The notes under the pieces were generated by a model. That model searched no databases and was not told the origin of the DNA. It worked only from the letters and a program-made list of their open reading frames with translations. From contig JBBQPM010000002.1 in assembly GCA_038217425.1 (NCBI GenBank), positions 1-64,000 of the forward strand: DNA of 64,000 bases. The letters are read 5' to 3'. Below, in pieces: positions 26,200 through 35,008 of this stretch. Within the stretch, counting starts at the first letter, position 1; each line of letters starts with the position of its first letter. The DNA is from JAIEPT01 sp038217425 (GTDB lineage: Bacteria > Planctomycetota > Planctomycetia > Gemmatales > Gemmataceae). The position numbers and the translations under genes are program-made.

Positions 26200-26379
26200 A
26201 TGCTGGGCCCGAACGACTATAAGAAATCGCGGTTCTACCAGGAGGCCGTCAAGGAGGGAAGGAGAGAGCAACTACGAGAAAGCGTGCGTCAAATGGCGTC
26301 GAGCGGGTGCGATGCCGAACGGATTTCTTTCCTGCTCGAAACACATATCAGGGTCGTAAATAAGCTGCTCAAGTCATAA
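26200..26379 (+). pseudogene. Duplicated C-terminal fragment of the DUF2887 gene
   Basis: An ATG at 26200 opens 59 residues (MLGPNDYKKSRFYQEA... to NKLLKS, stop at 26377) that align with the last part of the adjacent DUF2887 remnant (MLGLNDYKKSRFYQEA... to RKNLKK). The nucleic acid similarity is visible in the shared AAGAAATCGCGGTTCTA. It is a tandem partial duplication that lost the nuclease part. Whether the fragment is translated is unknown. Confidence 0.6.
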
Positions 26380-26394
26380 TTGAAGTACTGGACG

Positions 26395-26883
26395 TCACTG
26401 CCCGACGGATTGCTCCCAAAACAGGGCCTCACGAACCCGTGTCAACGCCTGCCCAAGTAGGTTGAGGCCCCTCCACTGCGACCGAACCAAAGCTCGCGGG
26501 TCGTCCGCAGCCAATCCAATTCCCCACACCTGATCGTGCGGCGACGCCTCCACCAGGGTCGTACCCCTCGTGGCGAACAGCAACTCTCGGTGCTCCGCGT
26601 TCTGCGAAAATCGGGCGTAATTGGCCTGGAAGACAATGCCCTCGCGGAACAGTACCCACGTCGCCTCTTCAAAGCCGCGTACCGTCCTTCCGATGGCCTG
26701 TTGCTCGCGCGGAGAGACGGTTCGGAGGATCGATTCAGCCGACTCTCTGTCGCCGAACACCAACGCTTTGGAGTACATCATGAATTGTTCGGCGTGGGTG
26801 AACGCGATTCCGCCGATAACAAACGGCGAACGCTGCCATTGGCTGAGCGGACTTTTCCAGAAGAACGTAAACGTCTCCGCCAT
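26395..26883 (-). CDS. NADAR family protein (YbiA-like)
   Basis: A 162-residue protein with the NADAR/DUF1768 pattern: FFWKSPLSQWQRSPF, AFTHAEQFMMYSKALVFGD, RGFEEATWVLFREGIVFQANYARFSQNAEHRELLFAT, and LVEASPHDQVWGIG. Characterised members hydrolyse N-glycosidic bonds of reactive riboflavin intermediates or ADP-ribose derivatives. It follows a glycosyltransferase gene by 4 bases on the same strand, so the two are probably cotranscribed, although the link is not obvious. Cytosolic. Confidence 0.85.
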   Translation of the reverse strand: MAETFTFFWKSPLSQWQRSPFVIGGIAFTHAEQFMMYSKALVFGDRESAESILRTVSPREQQAIGRTVRGFEEATWVLFREGIVFQANYARFSQNAEHRELLFATRGTTLVEASPHDQVWGIGLAADDPRALVRSQWRGLNLLGQALTRVREALFWEQSVGQ

Positions 26884-26887
26884 GAGA

Positions 26888-27628
26888 TTACGCCGTCTTC
26901 TTCCCCGGCACGAAGCCGAACGTCGATTTCGTCCCCACCCAGAAGATTGTCCACAGCGAACGCACCACTTCCTTGACGTTCACCTTCGTCGCCCCGGCTC
27001 GACGTTCCTCGAAGATGATGGGCGATTCGCCGATGCGGGCGCCGGCGAGCTTGCAGCGCAACAGCACCTCTTGCTGGAACGAGTATCCCTTCGACATCAG
27101 GTTGTCGAGGTTCGTTTCCTTGAGCAAGCTCACGCGGTAGCAGCGGTAACCGCCGGAGGTGTCGCGGGCCGGCAGACGCATGAGGACGCGCGTCATGAAG
27201 TTAACGCCGCTGCTCATCATTCGGCGTTTCCAGGGCCAGTTGAGCGTGCCGCCGCCGGGGACGTAGCGCGAACCGATCACCACGTCCTTGTCCTTGGCCA
27301 TCTCCAGAATCGCAGGGAGGTAACGCGGGTGATGGCTGTAGTCGGCGTCGACGTTCACGAAGTAATCGTAGCCGTGCTCGATGGCGTAGTTCATGCCCGC
27401 GAGGATTGCCGTCCCCAGGCCGAGCTTGCCCGCCCGATGCACGACGTGGATGCGCGGATCTTTGGCCGCGAGGTCGTCCGCCAACTTGCCGGTACCGTCG
27501 GGAGAGTTGTCATCGATGACCAAGAGGTGCACGTCCGGCACCGTCTGCTGGATCTCGCGGATGAGGGGTTCGAGGTTGTCTTTCTCGTTGTAAGTCGCCA
27601 TGGAGACGAGGACTTTCGGCGCGGTCAC
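26888..27628 (-). CDS. Polyprenol-phosphate-mannose synthase-like glycosyltransferase family 2
   Basis: A 246-residue GT2 enzyme of the DPM1 type, which moves a sugar from a nucleotide donor to a polyprenol phosphate at the inner face of the membrane. MATYNEKDNLEPLI is at the start, VIDDNSPDGTG follows, the metal-binding FVNVDADYSHHP region is central, and SGGYRCYR lies in the acceptor part. No transmembrane helices are visible, as in the soluble subgroup. It is upstream of the NADAR gene by 4 bases. Confidence 0.85.
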   Translation of the reverse strand: MTAPKVLVSMATYNEKDNLEPLIREIQQTVPDVHLLVIDDNSPDGTGKLADDLAAKDPRIHVVHRAGKLGLGTAILAGMNYAIEHGYDYFVNVDADYSHHPRYLPAILEMAKDKDVVIGSRYVPGGGTLNWPWKRRMMSSGVNFMTRVLMRLPARDTSGGYRCYRVSLLKETNLDNLMSKGYSFQQEVLLRCKLAGARIGESPIIFEERRAGATKVNVKEVVRSLWTIFWVGTKSTFGFVPGKKTA

Positions 27629-27680
27629 GGCTGCTTCCTTCCTGTGTTCAGTGTGCCATCATCTTAGAGCGCAAAAATAA

Positions 27681-27762
27681 TCAAGCCACAGAGGGCACAG
27701 AGGACACGGAGAAAGAAAGCATTTCCTCTTCTCTCTGTGTTCTCTGTGCCCTCTGTGGCTTG
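27681..27762. repeat. Palindromic repeat, CCACAGAGG family, copy 2
   Basis: TCAAGCCACAGAGGGCACAG at 27681 onward is answered by TCTGTGCCCTCTGTGGCTTGA ending at 27762. The loop is short. It lies in the roughly 140-base space upstream of the glycosyltransferase gene, just behind the DRG-type GTPase stop at 27770. Confidence 0.85.
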
Positions 27763-27769
27763 ATTTCTC

Positions 27770-28762
27770 TTATAGGTGCAACTCGACGACGTCCTTGTCT
27801 CTCAGCACGTGATCGCGGCCCACCGCCTGGCCGTCGAAAAGGCCGGAGCCCCAGACCCGCGCCGACTTCAACTTCTCCGCGAAGTCGCGATGGACGCACG
27901 CCGACATCTCGGCCACGGTGCTGCCGACCGGACACGTGTACGGCGACGTCATGTCCGCGGGTTTACCCGGCTGCTTCGTGTAGACGCGGATCACGTTCAA
28001 CGTCTGGAACAGCGCCGCCCGCAGTTCGTCGAGGCCCTGACTTGTCTCCGCGGCAATGACGTGGATCGGAAACTTCTCCCCGAACATCTCACGCACGATC
28101 TCCAGACGATCGGCGGCGTCCGGAGAATCGATCTTGTTGGCGACCAGGACCGTCTTCACGATCTCGACCGAGTAATCCTCCTGTTCGACCGGCGTCTCTT
28201 TAGCAAGCACCGTTTTGACGCTGGCCAGTTGAGAAAGAACCGTCTCGGCGGCGAAGGGGCCGTCGTCGTCGGCGAGGTCGATCATGAAAATCGCGGCGTC
28301 CGCGGCGCGCACCAGGTTCGAAACGTACGGCTCCATGAAGTCCGCGGTGATCGGCGGCGTGTCGACGAGCTGAATCTTCACGTCCTCATAGTCCATCATG
28401 CCGGCGTACGGTTCGCGCGTCGTGAACGGATACGGCGCCACCTCCGGCGTCGCGCGCGTGAGACGCGTCAAGAGCCGACTTTTCCCCGCGTTCGGCGCCC
28501 CCACGATCACGAACTGCCCCGCTCCCTGCCGCGGAATCTTGTAGCTCGGGCCCCCCTTCTTCCCCTTCGCGACGGCCGACTCCGCTTCTTCGCGCGCCTC
28601 CTTCATCTTCGTCTTGAGTTCCGCCTGCAGCTTCTCGCTCGCCTTGTGCTTGGGCACCAGCGCGTACATCTTCTTCAGACTCGCGAGCCGTTCCTCCGGC
28701 GACTTCGCCTTGCGGCATTCCTCCTCGGCTTCTAGATACTGCGGCGTGAGATTGGTGGCCAT
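27770..28762 (-). CDS. DRG/Obg-family GTPase with C-terminal TGS domain
   Basis: A 330-residue GTPase. A helical charged N-terminus (1-75) precedes the G domain with G1 GAPNAGKS (88-95), the switch region PFTTREPYAGMM, G3 DTPP and G4 NKID. The end (about 265-330) is a TGS-like domain (VIRVYTKQPGKPADM to LRDKDVVELHL). Related archaeal/eukaryotic DRG proteins act with ribosomes. The ATG at 28762 is chosen since the longer frame has no ribosome site. It is divergent from a membrane GTPase gene with 74 bases between starts. Confidence 0.85.
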   Translation of the reverse strand: MATNLTPQYLEAEEECRKAKSPEERLASLKKMYALVPKHKASEKLQAELKTKMKEAREEAESAVAKGKKGGPSYKIPRQGAGQFVIVGAPNAGKSRLLTRLTRATPEVAPYPFTTREPYAGMMDYEDVKIQLVDTPPITADFMEPYVSNLVRAADAAIFMIDLADDDGPFAAETVLSQLASVKTVLAKETPVEQEDYSVEIVKTVLVANKIDSPDAADRLEIVREMFGEKFPIHVIAAETSQGLDELRAALFQTLNVIRVYTKQPGKPADMTSPYTCPVGSTVAEMSACVHRDFAEKLKSARVWGSGLFDGQAVGRDHVLRDKDVVELHL

Positions 28763-28836
28763 CGCTGCTTGCTCCGCGGGGGGTCCGTTCCTGTATGATG
28801 TTACTATATCGGTCCTCGAATTCTCCGAGAATAACC

Positions 28837-30522
28837 ATGAAAGCACATGGGGTCCGCGTCGTCGTGTTCGGCCTCCCCGATTCGGGCAAATCGTCGCTGC
28901 TGGGCGCCTTCCTGCAGGCGGGCAAAGTGCAACCCGCTGACCTCAAGGGGCAGATCGTCGACCAGACCGGTAGGCTCGCCGAGCTGCAAACGAAGACCTA
29001 CGAAGATCCCTCTGCCCCGCGTGCGAAAAAGGCGCTCTTCGGCGCCGCCAAGAAGGCCAGCGCCCAGGACGTGCTCGAGCTACCGTTTCGTTTCGAAGAC
29101 GCTGAGGACAAGAGCGTCACGCCCGGGGTCCTCATCGACACCGCGGGCGATTCCACGCTCGAGATCCTGGACGCCGACGTCGGGTTTCAACCGACCGGTC
29201 CCCTCGCGCAGGCGATCTTCCAGGCCGACTGCGTCGTCCTCGTCATCGACGTCGGCGTGACCGGCCCCAAGCTCGAAGAGGCGTTCCAGAAATTCGCCGC
29301 GTTCCTCAAAGAATTCCAGAAGCAACGAGGCGCCCGCACCGACATCTCCGGACTCCCCGTCTACCTCGTCCTCAACAAGTGCGATCTCCTCGCCCGCAAG
29401 ACCGACACCTTCAGCAACTGGCTGCAGCGCATCGAAGAAGGCAAACGCAAGATCGACCAGCGCTTCCACCAGGCACTCGCCCAGCATGCCGAGCCCGACC
29501 AACCGTTCGGCAATATCAACCTCGAACTCTGGGCCACTGCGACCCATCGCCCGACTCTCGCTGATCGTCCCGGCAGGCCCACGGAGCCCTTCGGCGTCGC
29601 GGAACTCTTTCGCCAAATCATCGACTCGGCCGACGATTTCTCCACGCAGCGCGAGTCCGCGCAGTTCATCCTTTCCAACACCATTCTCGGCCTCGTCTTT
29701 TTCGTGCTCCTCATGCTCGGCTTCGCCGGCATCGTCTACCTGAATCGTCCTACGGCCCAGATGACGAAGTATCAGAACGAAATCACCATGCTGCTCCCCG
29801 CCCCCAAGGCGCCCCGTAGCGATCTCTACCGCGAACCGGTCGACGTCCGCCTCGCGAAACTCAAAGAAACGCGCGACAGCGAGCTCTTCAATCAGCTTGT
29901 CCCCAAGGAGCGCGGCGCCATCGATTCCGCGATCGCTTCGCTCGAAGATTACCTGACGTTCACGCAGAAACTCAAACAGCTCAAGCACGTCTCGGAATCG
30001 CGCTACGAGGTCGACGTGCGCCGATCGGACGTGGAACTCGACACGTTCGCGTACGATCTGGGCGAACGCAAGGACACGTGGGCCGACACGGACCTCGTCC
30101 GCAACCTGAAGCAGCGCGAAGTCGATTCGAAGCTCTTCAAGCTCGCCGTCAAGAAGCAAAGCGACTGGTTCCAGGAGCACACCAAGAACGCCGAGGCGCT
30201 GCGCATCGACGGCCTCAAGTTCGAGATCTCGCAGGAACCGGCCGCGAAGTTGCTCCCGGACGTCAAAACGTGGGCGAGTAAGGTCGACGCCGCCCTCGCC
30301 CTCAAGCCGACCGAGCCGACCAACCGCCTGGAACCAGGGCGAGAGATCGGCCCGGACGGTGCTGAAATTGTTGAAGTCACGCAGACTCGCTACGACAGCG
30401 TCTACGCTCTGCACGAAATCGGCAAGCTGCAGAGACAATGGGATCAGGCACGCAGCGAACTCAAAGAAGTGCAGGAATCGCTGATGCGGAAGTTCAAGAT
30501 CGAACGTAAGAAGGGGGCGTGA
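28837..30522 (+). CDS. Membrane-anchored GTPase-like protein with coiled-coil C-terminus
   Basis: A 561-residue protein with an N-terminal P-loop G domain: G1 GLPDSGKSS (12-20), G3 DTAGD and G4 NKCD, all in the right order. One transmembrane helix (FILSNTILGLVFFVLLMLGF) follows at about 278-305; the remaining 250 residues are charged and helical, with no known domain, and would be on the other side of the membrane. I know of no named family with this arrangement. It is divergent from the DRG-type gene, with a shared short promoter region, and overlaps the convergent membrane-protein gene by 29 bases. Confidence 0.7.
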   Translation: MKAHGVRVVVFGLPDSGKSSLLGAFLQAGKVQPADLKGQIVDQTGRLAELQTKTYEDPSAPRAKKALFGAAKKASAQDVLELPFRFEDAEDKSVTPGVLIDTAGDSTLEILDADVGFQPTGPLAQAIFQADCVVLVIDVGVTGPKLEEAFQKFAAFLKEFQKQRGARTDISGLPVYLVLNKCDLLARKTDTFSNWLQRIEEGKRKIDQRFHQALAQHAEPDQPFGNINLELWATATHRPTLADRPGRPTEPFGVAELFRQIIDSADDFSTQRESAQFILSNTILGLVFFVLLMLGFAGIVYLNRPTAQMTKYQNEITMLLPAPKAPRSDLYREPVDVRLAKLKETRDSELFNQLVPKERGAIDSAIASLEDYLTFTQKLKQLKHVSESRYEVDVRRSDVELDTFAYDLGERKDTWADTDLVRNLKQREVDSKLFKLAVKKQSDWFQEHTKNAEALRIDGLKFEISQEPAAKLLPDVKTWASKVDAALALKPTEPTNRLEPGREIGPDGAEIVEVTQTRYDSVYALHEIGKLQRQWDQARSELKEVQESLMRKFKIERKKGA

Positions 30523-31531
30523 ACCCGCAGCCGAAGCCGACGACGATCATCGGCGCGTAGAGCAGGCCCCAGTAAAGATTCTGAGGCTCGCCGACGATCG
30601 TGAATGCCAACCAGAAGGCGAGCGTCGTCAACAGATAGAACCAACCGCGGTCGCCGGGCATCAGCCAAAGGCCGCGCAGCGCGATCCACATCACGAGAAA
30701 GACGACGCCGCCAGGCACGAGCTGCAAGAAGATATTGATCATGCGGCCCGTGAGCAGCACGAAGTTGACGCCGCCGAATTGCAACCACTGACTCACCCCC
30801 GCGTCAGGCGCCGCCGCCATTTGCGCGAGCTGCGTCTGTACCTGCAGATGATGCCAATACAGATAAGCGAAGAACAGAGCGCACCCGGCGGCCCAGGCCA
30901 GGGCTTCGAGCCAGCGCCTGCGGCCCAGCGCGATGGCGCCGGCGACCACGAGATACGGGAGCACGAGTTCGCGTAGCGACAGTGCCAGCGTGAAGAAGAC
31001 AACGGAAAGAAATCGGCGTTCGAAGCTGTACGCAACGAGACCGAGCGCGATGAACACCGCCGCCCAGAGTTCCTGCGTGATCATGGCTGGCGTGAAGCAC
31101 CACGCCAGCGTCAGAAAAAGCAGGAACGCGGCTCCCGCGGCAGCGAGAAAACCGCGCTCGCGCCGCTCAGCCCAGTATGTCCCGATCATGCCGCCGCCGA
31201 CGAGCAATAGCAACACGGCGCGAATGAGCCCGTCGTTCTGCAGCCCGGCGAACAGATACGCGTACGTCGGCAGGCGCCAATTGAAGGTGGAATGATATCG
31301 CGGATAGTAGTTGGGCAGCACTCGACGGGCAGCGGCGTAGTAGTTCTCTCCAGCGCAAACGCGCGTCACGATCATGCCATAAACATCGTAGTCGGCGATG
31401 GCGATTTTCCCTTTCGGCGACTCGTCGAGCATGCCAAAGCCGCGTTCGGAGAATGAGCCGCCGTTCCAGAAGGCGGCCATGCCGACGAGGCCGAGCAGGC
31501 ACCAGAGCAGGAAGGGCCAACGGTCGCTCAC
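30494..31531 (-). CDS. Multi-pass membrane protein
   Basis: A 345-residue protein starting at GTG 31531 with about nine hydrophobic segments (for example FLLWCLLGLVGMAAFW, AVLLLLVGGGMIGTYW, FLLFLTLAWCFTPAM, ALAWAAGCALFFAYLY). It has periplasmic-looking loops with NYYPRYHSTFNW, reminiscent of dolichol-phosphate mannosyltransferase-type GT-C proteins, but no signature proves that. Its GTG overlaps the stop of the redoxin gene as GTGA (31528-31531), indicating coupling. Confidence 0.65.
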   Translation of the reverse strand: MSDRWPFLLWCLLGLVGMAAFWNGGSFSERGFGMLDESPKGKIAIADYDVYGMIVTRVCAGENYYAAARRVLPNYYPRYHSTFNWRLPTYAYLFAGLQNDGLIRAVLLLLVGGGMIGTYWAERRERGFLAAAGAAFLLFLTLAWCFTPAMITQELWAAVFIALGLVAYSFERRFLSVVFFTLALSLRELVLPYLVVAGAIALGRRRWLEALAWAAGCALFFAYLYWHHLQVQTQLAQMAAAPDAGVSQWLQFGGVNFVLLTGRMINIFLQLVPGGVVFLVMWIALRGLWLMPGDRGWFYLLTTLAFWLAFTIVGEPQNLYWGLLYAPMIVVGFGCGFTPPSYVRS

Positions 31532-32145
31532 GAGCCGGCCTTTTTCTTCTTGGGCGAGCGAATCCGGCAGCCGCGCGCCAACGTTTCCGTGGTTTTGGGG
31601 AGTTCGCCGCGCAGGGCCGCTTGCAATGCATCGTCGACGAAGTTCGCCGTCGGCTGGGCGGGAGGGCCCTTGTCGTCCAGGGCGCCCATGTAGATCACCT
31701 TACGAGCTTTGCCCAATACAAAAAACTCGGGCGTGTACGTCGCGCCGAAGTTCTTGGCGATCTTCTGCGTCTCGTCGAACAGATACGCGAACGGAAACTT
31801 GCGTTCCTGGGCCCGCTTGGTCATTTCCGCGAGCGAGTCCTCAGGAATCGGATTGACGTTGATGGCCACGAACGCGACTTTTCGCTCCGCATACTTTTTG
31901 ACGAGCGCGAAGATGCGATCCTCGTACTCGTTGGCGACGGGGCAGCTGTTGCAGAAGAAAAAGACGACGACCGCCTCGCTGGCGTGCAGGTCCGCGAGCG
32001 CGTGTTTCTTGCCGTCGACGCCGGGGAGACCGGCCCAGGCGGGCGCGGGGTCGCCGACGTTCAGGACGTCGTTGAACTTGTCGCTTTGAGCGCAGAGAGC
32101 GCTCGCGAACAGCAGCAGGACGAGGGAAAGAAACGAACGCGGCAT
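31528..32145 (-). CDS. Exported thioredoxin-like/peroxiredoxin-family protein
   Basis: A 205-residue redoxin of the TlpA/AhpC-TSA group. A signal peptide (MPRSFLSLVLLLFASALCA) is followed by a thioredoxin fold with FFFCNSCPV (C65 and C68, a CxxC redox pair) and NFGATYTPEFFVLG (cis-Pro loop). The C-terminus is a basic tail ending SPKKKKAGS. GGAG lies 6 bases upstream of the ATG at 32145. It is translationally coupled to the following membrane-protein gene. Likely substrate: an exported thiol partner. Confidence 0.8.
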   Translation of the reverse strand: MPRSFLSLVLLLFASALCAQSDKFNDVLNVGDPAPAWAGLPGVDGKKHALADLHASEAVVVFFFCNSCPVANEYEDRIFALVKKYAERKVAFVAINVNPIPEDSLAEMTKRAQERKFPFAYLFDETQKIAKNFGATYTPEFFVLGKARKVIYMGALDDKGPPAQPTANFVDDALQAALRGELPKTTETLARGCRIRSPKKKKAGS

Positions 32146-32277
32146 GGGCATCTCCAAAGTTGGACGATGCTTTTATATTCCACGCGGTCACGAAATGATG
32201 CAAGCCCAGGGATAAACCGCACGCACCGGCTGGATCCCAAGGATTGGGAGTACCTCACCCACTGGGCTTATGATGCC

Positions 32278-33063
32278 TCATTTTCGTTTGGCGAAGAACC
32301 AGCCGATGTTCGCGTAGCGGGCGTGGTGCTCATACTCGACGTGGAAACCTTCGCGTTTCAGATGATTCGCGAGCAATTCCATCGTGAATCGGTCGACGTC
32401 GCCGACGCGGAACGACGCATGGAGTTTGGCCAGGTCGCTCGTCTCCGGCGTGATCTCGTGGAACTCGCCGGCGATTTCGTCGATCTGGCTGAGCTTCCGC
32501 GCGGTCAGCAGGATCGGGAACTCGGCGCCCTCGCAGTCGATCTTGAGGAAGCGAATCCGCTTGGCGCCCCCTTGGCCGATCTCGTCGATGGCATGATCCA
32601 GGCCGCGCGTGGCGACCGGAGGGCCGCCCTGGTCGTACATGAGTGTGCGCTGTCCCGTGTTGTACTCGGAGGCGCCGGTCTCGAACGTCAACCAGGTGTC
32701 GTCTTGATCCGAACGCCATAATGCGCGGGGATCAATCTTGACCGCGGCGCCTTTGAGCAGCGGTAGATTCCTTTGCAGCCAGGCGTAGTTGCTCGGTTCC
32801 GGCTCAAACCCGAACAGCCGGCGCGCTCCCTGCACGTAGGCGGCGACCAAGAAGCTGCCGACGTGCGAGCCGATGTCCAGGACGAGATCCTCGGGTGCAA
32901 ATCGGGGCAGACGATATTCGTTGCCGAGCACGATTTTGCGAAAGAAGCTCTCGTCGATCGTTCCGGGTCGACATTGAAAGCCCTGCAGAAGACCCGGATG
33001 CACGAAACGCAACTTTTGTTTCGTCCAAATCTCCGCGATTCGGCGGCGAAGGCGGCTTACCAT
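32278..33063 (-). CDS. FkbM-family methyltransferase
   Basis: A 261-residue SAM-dependent methyltransferase. The cofactor site is VLDIGSHVGSFL at about 61-72, followed by FGFEPEPSNYAWL and LKIDCEGAEFPIL, all hallmarks of FkbM-type enzymes. These often O-methylate sugars of surface polysaccharides or secondary metabolites. It is separated from kdsB by a divergent promoter region of about 140 bases, so a surface-glycan role is plausible but not shown. Confidence 0.85.
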   Translation of the reverse strand: MVSRLRRRIAEIWTKQKLRFVHPGLLQGFQCRPGTIDESFFRKIVLGNEYRLPRFAPEDLVLDIGSHVGSFLVAAYVQGARRLFGFEPEPSNYAWLQRNLPLLKGAAVKIDPRALWRSDQDDTWLTFETGASEYNTGQRTLMYDQGGPPVATRGLDHAIDEIGQGGAKRIRFLKIDCEGAEFPILLTARKLSQIDEIAGEFHEITPETSDLAKLHASFRVGDVDRFTMELLANHLKREGFHVEYEHHARYANIGWFFAKRK

Positions 33064-33204
33064 GGCGAAATCTCCGTGGGTCGAGATCCATCCTCGATCG
33101 GTAACCTATAACGGCCGTGGCAGAACGGAACAATGCCATTTGGCCTTGTCCGAGATCGGCGTTTGGATTGTAATTCCGGGCAACCCACGACAAGGAGGTC
33201 CGCC

Positions 33205-33951
33205 GTGCGCACTGCCATCGTCATCCCCGCCCGCTACGCTTCGACCCGACTCCCCGCCAAGCCGCTGCTTCGCGACACCGGAAAGTATTTGGTCCAGCAT
33301 GTTTATGAACGGGCGTGTCTGAGCGAGGCCGACGCTGTCGTGGTCGCCACGGACGATCGCCGAATCTATGATGCGGTCCGAAGTTTCGGCGGCAACGTCG
33401 TGATGACGCGCGACGATCATCCCAGCGGCACCGACCGCTGTGCCGAGGTGGCGCGCGGGCTCGATGCGGAGGTGATCGTCAACGTGCAAGGCGACGAGCC
33501 GATGCTCGATCCCGAGGCGCTCGACCTGGTTGCCGAGTTGGTACACGGCCATCCCGATTCGGACATGGCGACGCTGGCGGTGCCGATCGCGTCGGAGGAG
33601 CAGTGGCGCGATCCGAATTGCGTGAAGGCGGTATGCGATCAGCGGGGCCGGGCGCTCTATTTTAGCCGGAGCCCGATTCCCTACGTGCGCGACGGTTCGC
33701 CCGATTTCGCGAGCGGTCAGTTTCTGCAACATCTGGGCCTGTATGCGTATCGCCGATCGTTTCTGCTCGAGCTGGCGACGAGACCCCCTTCGGCCGTGGA
33801 GCAACTCGAGAAGCTGGAACAGTTGCGCGTGCTGGCGTTGGGGTACACCATTCAGCTTGGCGTGGTGAGGCACTCGGCCCGCGGCGTCGATACGCCTGCA
33901 GATTATGCGCGGTTCGTGGCCGAGTACGCCCAGCAGCGCCGGGCGGCGTGA
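33205..33951 (+). CDS. kdsB: 3-deoxy-manno-octulosonate cytidylyltransferase
   Basis: A 248-residue CMP-KDO synthetase that activates KDO for LPS core synthesis in the cytosol. It shows IPARYASTRLPAKPL, RDDHPSGTDRCAEV, IVNVQGDEPMLDP, SRSPIPY, HLGLYAYRR and TPADYARF, all conserved in KdsB. The start is the GTG at 33205 because AAGGAGG lies 7 bases before it; an upstream ATG at 33133 would add unrelated residues. Its presence implies that the organism makes a KDO-containing outer membrane glycolipid. Confidence 0.93.
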   Translation: MRTAIVIPARYASTRLPAKPLLRDTGKYLVQHVYERACLSEADAVVVATDDRRIYDAVRSFGGNVVMTRDDHPSGTDRCAEVARGLDAEVIVNVQGDEPMLDPEALDLVAELVHGHPDSDMATLAVPIASEEQWRDPNCVKAVCDQRGRALYFSRSPIPYVRDGSPDFASGQFLQHLGLYAYRRSFLLELATRPPSAVEQLEKLEQLRVLALGYTIQLGVVRHSARGVDTPADYARFVAEYAQQRRAA

Positions 33952-34039
33952 CGAATTTTCAAATTTCTTCTCAATATTCTCCTTTGCCGAGCGAATGACT
34001 GGTTAGAGCATTCATTCCACTCGGGAACGGGAGTTTATC

Positions 34040-34810
34040 ATGAAGAAGTTTCTCATCGCTTTTGGGTTGATCGCCGGGCTCGGGGTCCTGGTTGCCAAGA
34101 CTACCTTTCTCAGCTACGCGCGGACCGCCTTCACGATCGTGAAGGAAGAGGCCAGCGACGCCGTGTCCACGTCGTTCGAATTGAAACGCGTTCAGCTGGA
34201 GATCGCCCAGCTCGACCGCGACATGGAAGGTCAGATCAAGCCGCTCGCCGAACTCAAGGCCGCCTTGGTCCAGCTCGAACGCGATATCGAGCGGCAACAA
34301 ATCAGTCTCGCCGACCAACGCGTCGCCCTCAAGAATCGCGTCGCGGAGCTGCAGAAACAAGAGTCGCACTACGTCTTCGCCGGCAAAAAGTGGACCCGCG
34401 ACCAATTCCAGCTTGCCGTCGAACGCGACTTCGAAAGCTTCAAACGGCAAGAGACCCATCTCGTCACTCTCAAGAAGTTGCAGGAGGCCAAGCAGGTCGC
34501 CCTCGACGCGTCGCATGAACAGCTCGAAAAGTTCCAGTCGAAGAAGCGCGAGTTCACGATTCGCCTGGCGCAACTGCAAGCGGAGGAAGAGACGCTCAAC
34601 GTCGCCCGGCTCGGATCGCGCAAGCCGGCCGATTCGCGCCGTCCCAGTCAGATCGAGGAAGCGCTCCAGGAGATCGAACGCCGACAGCAAGTGCAGCGGT
34701 ACGAACTGGAGTTCGCGAACCAAGCCAACGTCAGCCCGGCCTTTCCGCCCGCGGCCAAGACCACCGATCTCTCGGCGATCTCCAAGCACCTGACGCAGGG
34801 CGATCACTAA
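34040..34810 (+). CDS. Membrane-anchored coiled-coil protein
   Basis: A 256-residue protein with an N-terminal hydrophobic segment (LIAFGLIAGLGVLVA at about 5-20) and then a long charged coiled coil from about 45 to 200 (LEIAQLDRDMEGQIKPLAELKAAL and so on). The helical register and Glu/Gln/Lys composition recall PspA/ESCRT-III-like or tethering proteins, but no signature confirms that. The end is Pro/Ser-rich. A plausible GGGAG sits upstream. Function unknown. Confidence 0.62.
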   Translation: MKKFLIAFGLIAGLGVLVAKTTFLSYARTAFTIVKEEASDAVSTSFELKRVQLEIAQLDRDMEGQIKPLAELKAALVQLERDIERQQISLADQRVALKNRVAELQKQESHYVFAGKKWTRDQFQLAVERDFESFKRQETHLVTLKKLQEAKQVALDASHEQLEKFQSKKREFTIRLAQLQAEEETLNVARLGSRKPADSRRPSQIEEALQEIERRQQVQRYELEFANQANVSPAFPPAAKTTDLSAISKHLTQGDH

Positions 34811-34836
34811 AGGGCGGGAACAAGAATTTTAAGACT

Positions 34837-34928
34837 AGCCACAGAGAGCACAGAGGGCACAGAGAAATAGAGCGGACTTTCGCGATGTTCACCGAGGATT
34901 CTTCTATTCTCTGTGTCCTCTGTGGCTC
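34837..34928. repeat. Palindromic repeat, CCACAGAGG family, copy 3
   Basis: AGCCACAGAGAGCACAGAGG from 34837 is paired with TCTCTGTGTCCTCTGTGGCT ending near 34927. It follows the coiled-coil gene by about 27 bases and precedes the FHA-like gene. Confidence 0.85.
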
Positions 34929-35008
34929 ATTTCCTTGGTAAGTCTCCGCGTCCCCGGGGAACTCGCCCAGTCTCCGGGGACGTTTTCGTGGGCAGATACA
35001 ATACCGCC

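Noticed and set aside
25975..26271. Minus-strand ORF of 98 codons across the DUF2887 remnant
   Set aside because: It is the antisense of the duplicated tail and its own sequence is a repeat of that complement; no independent evidence.
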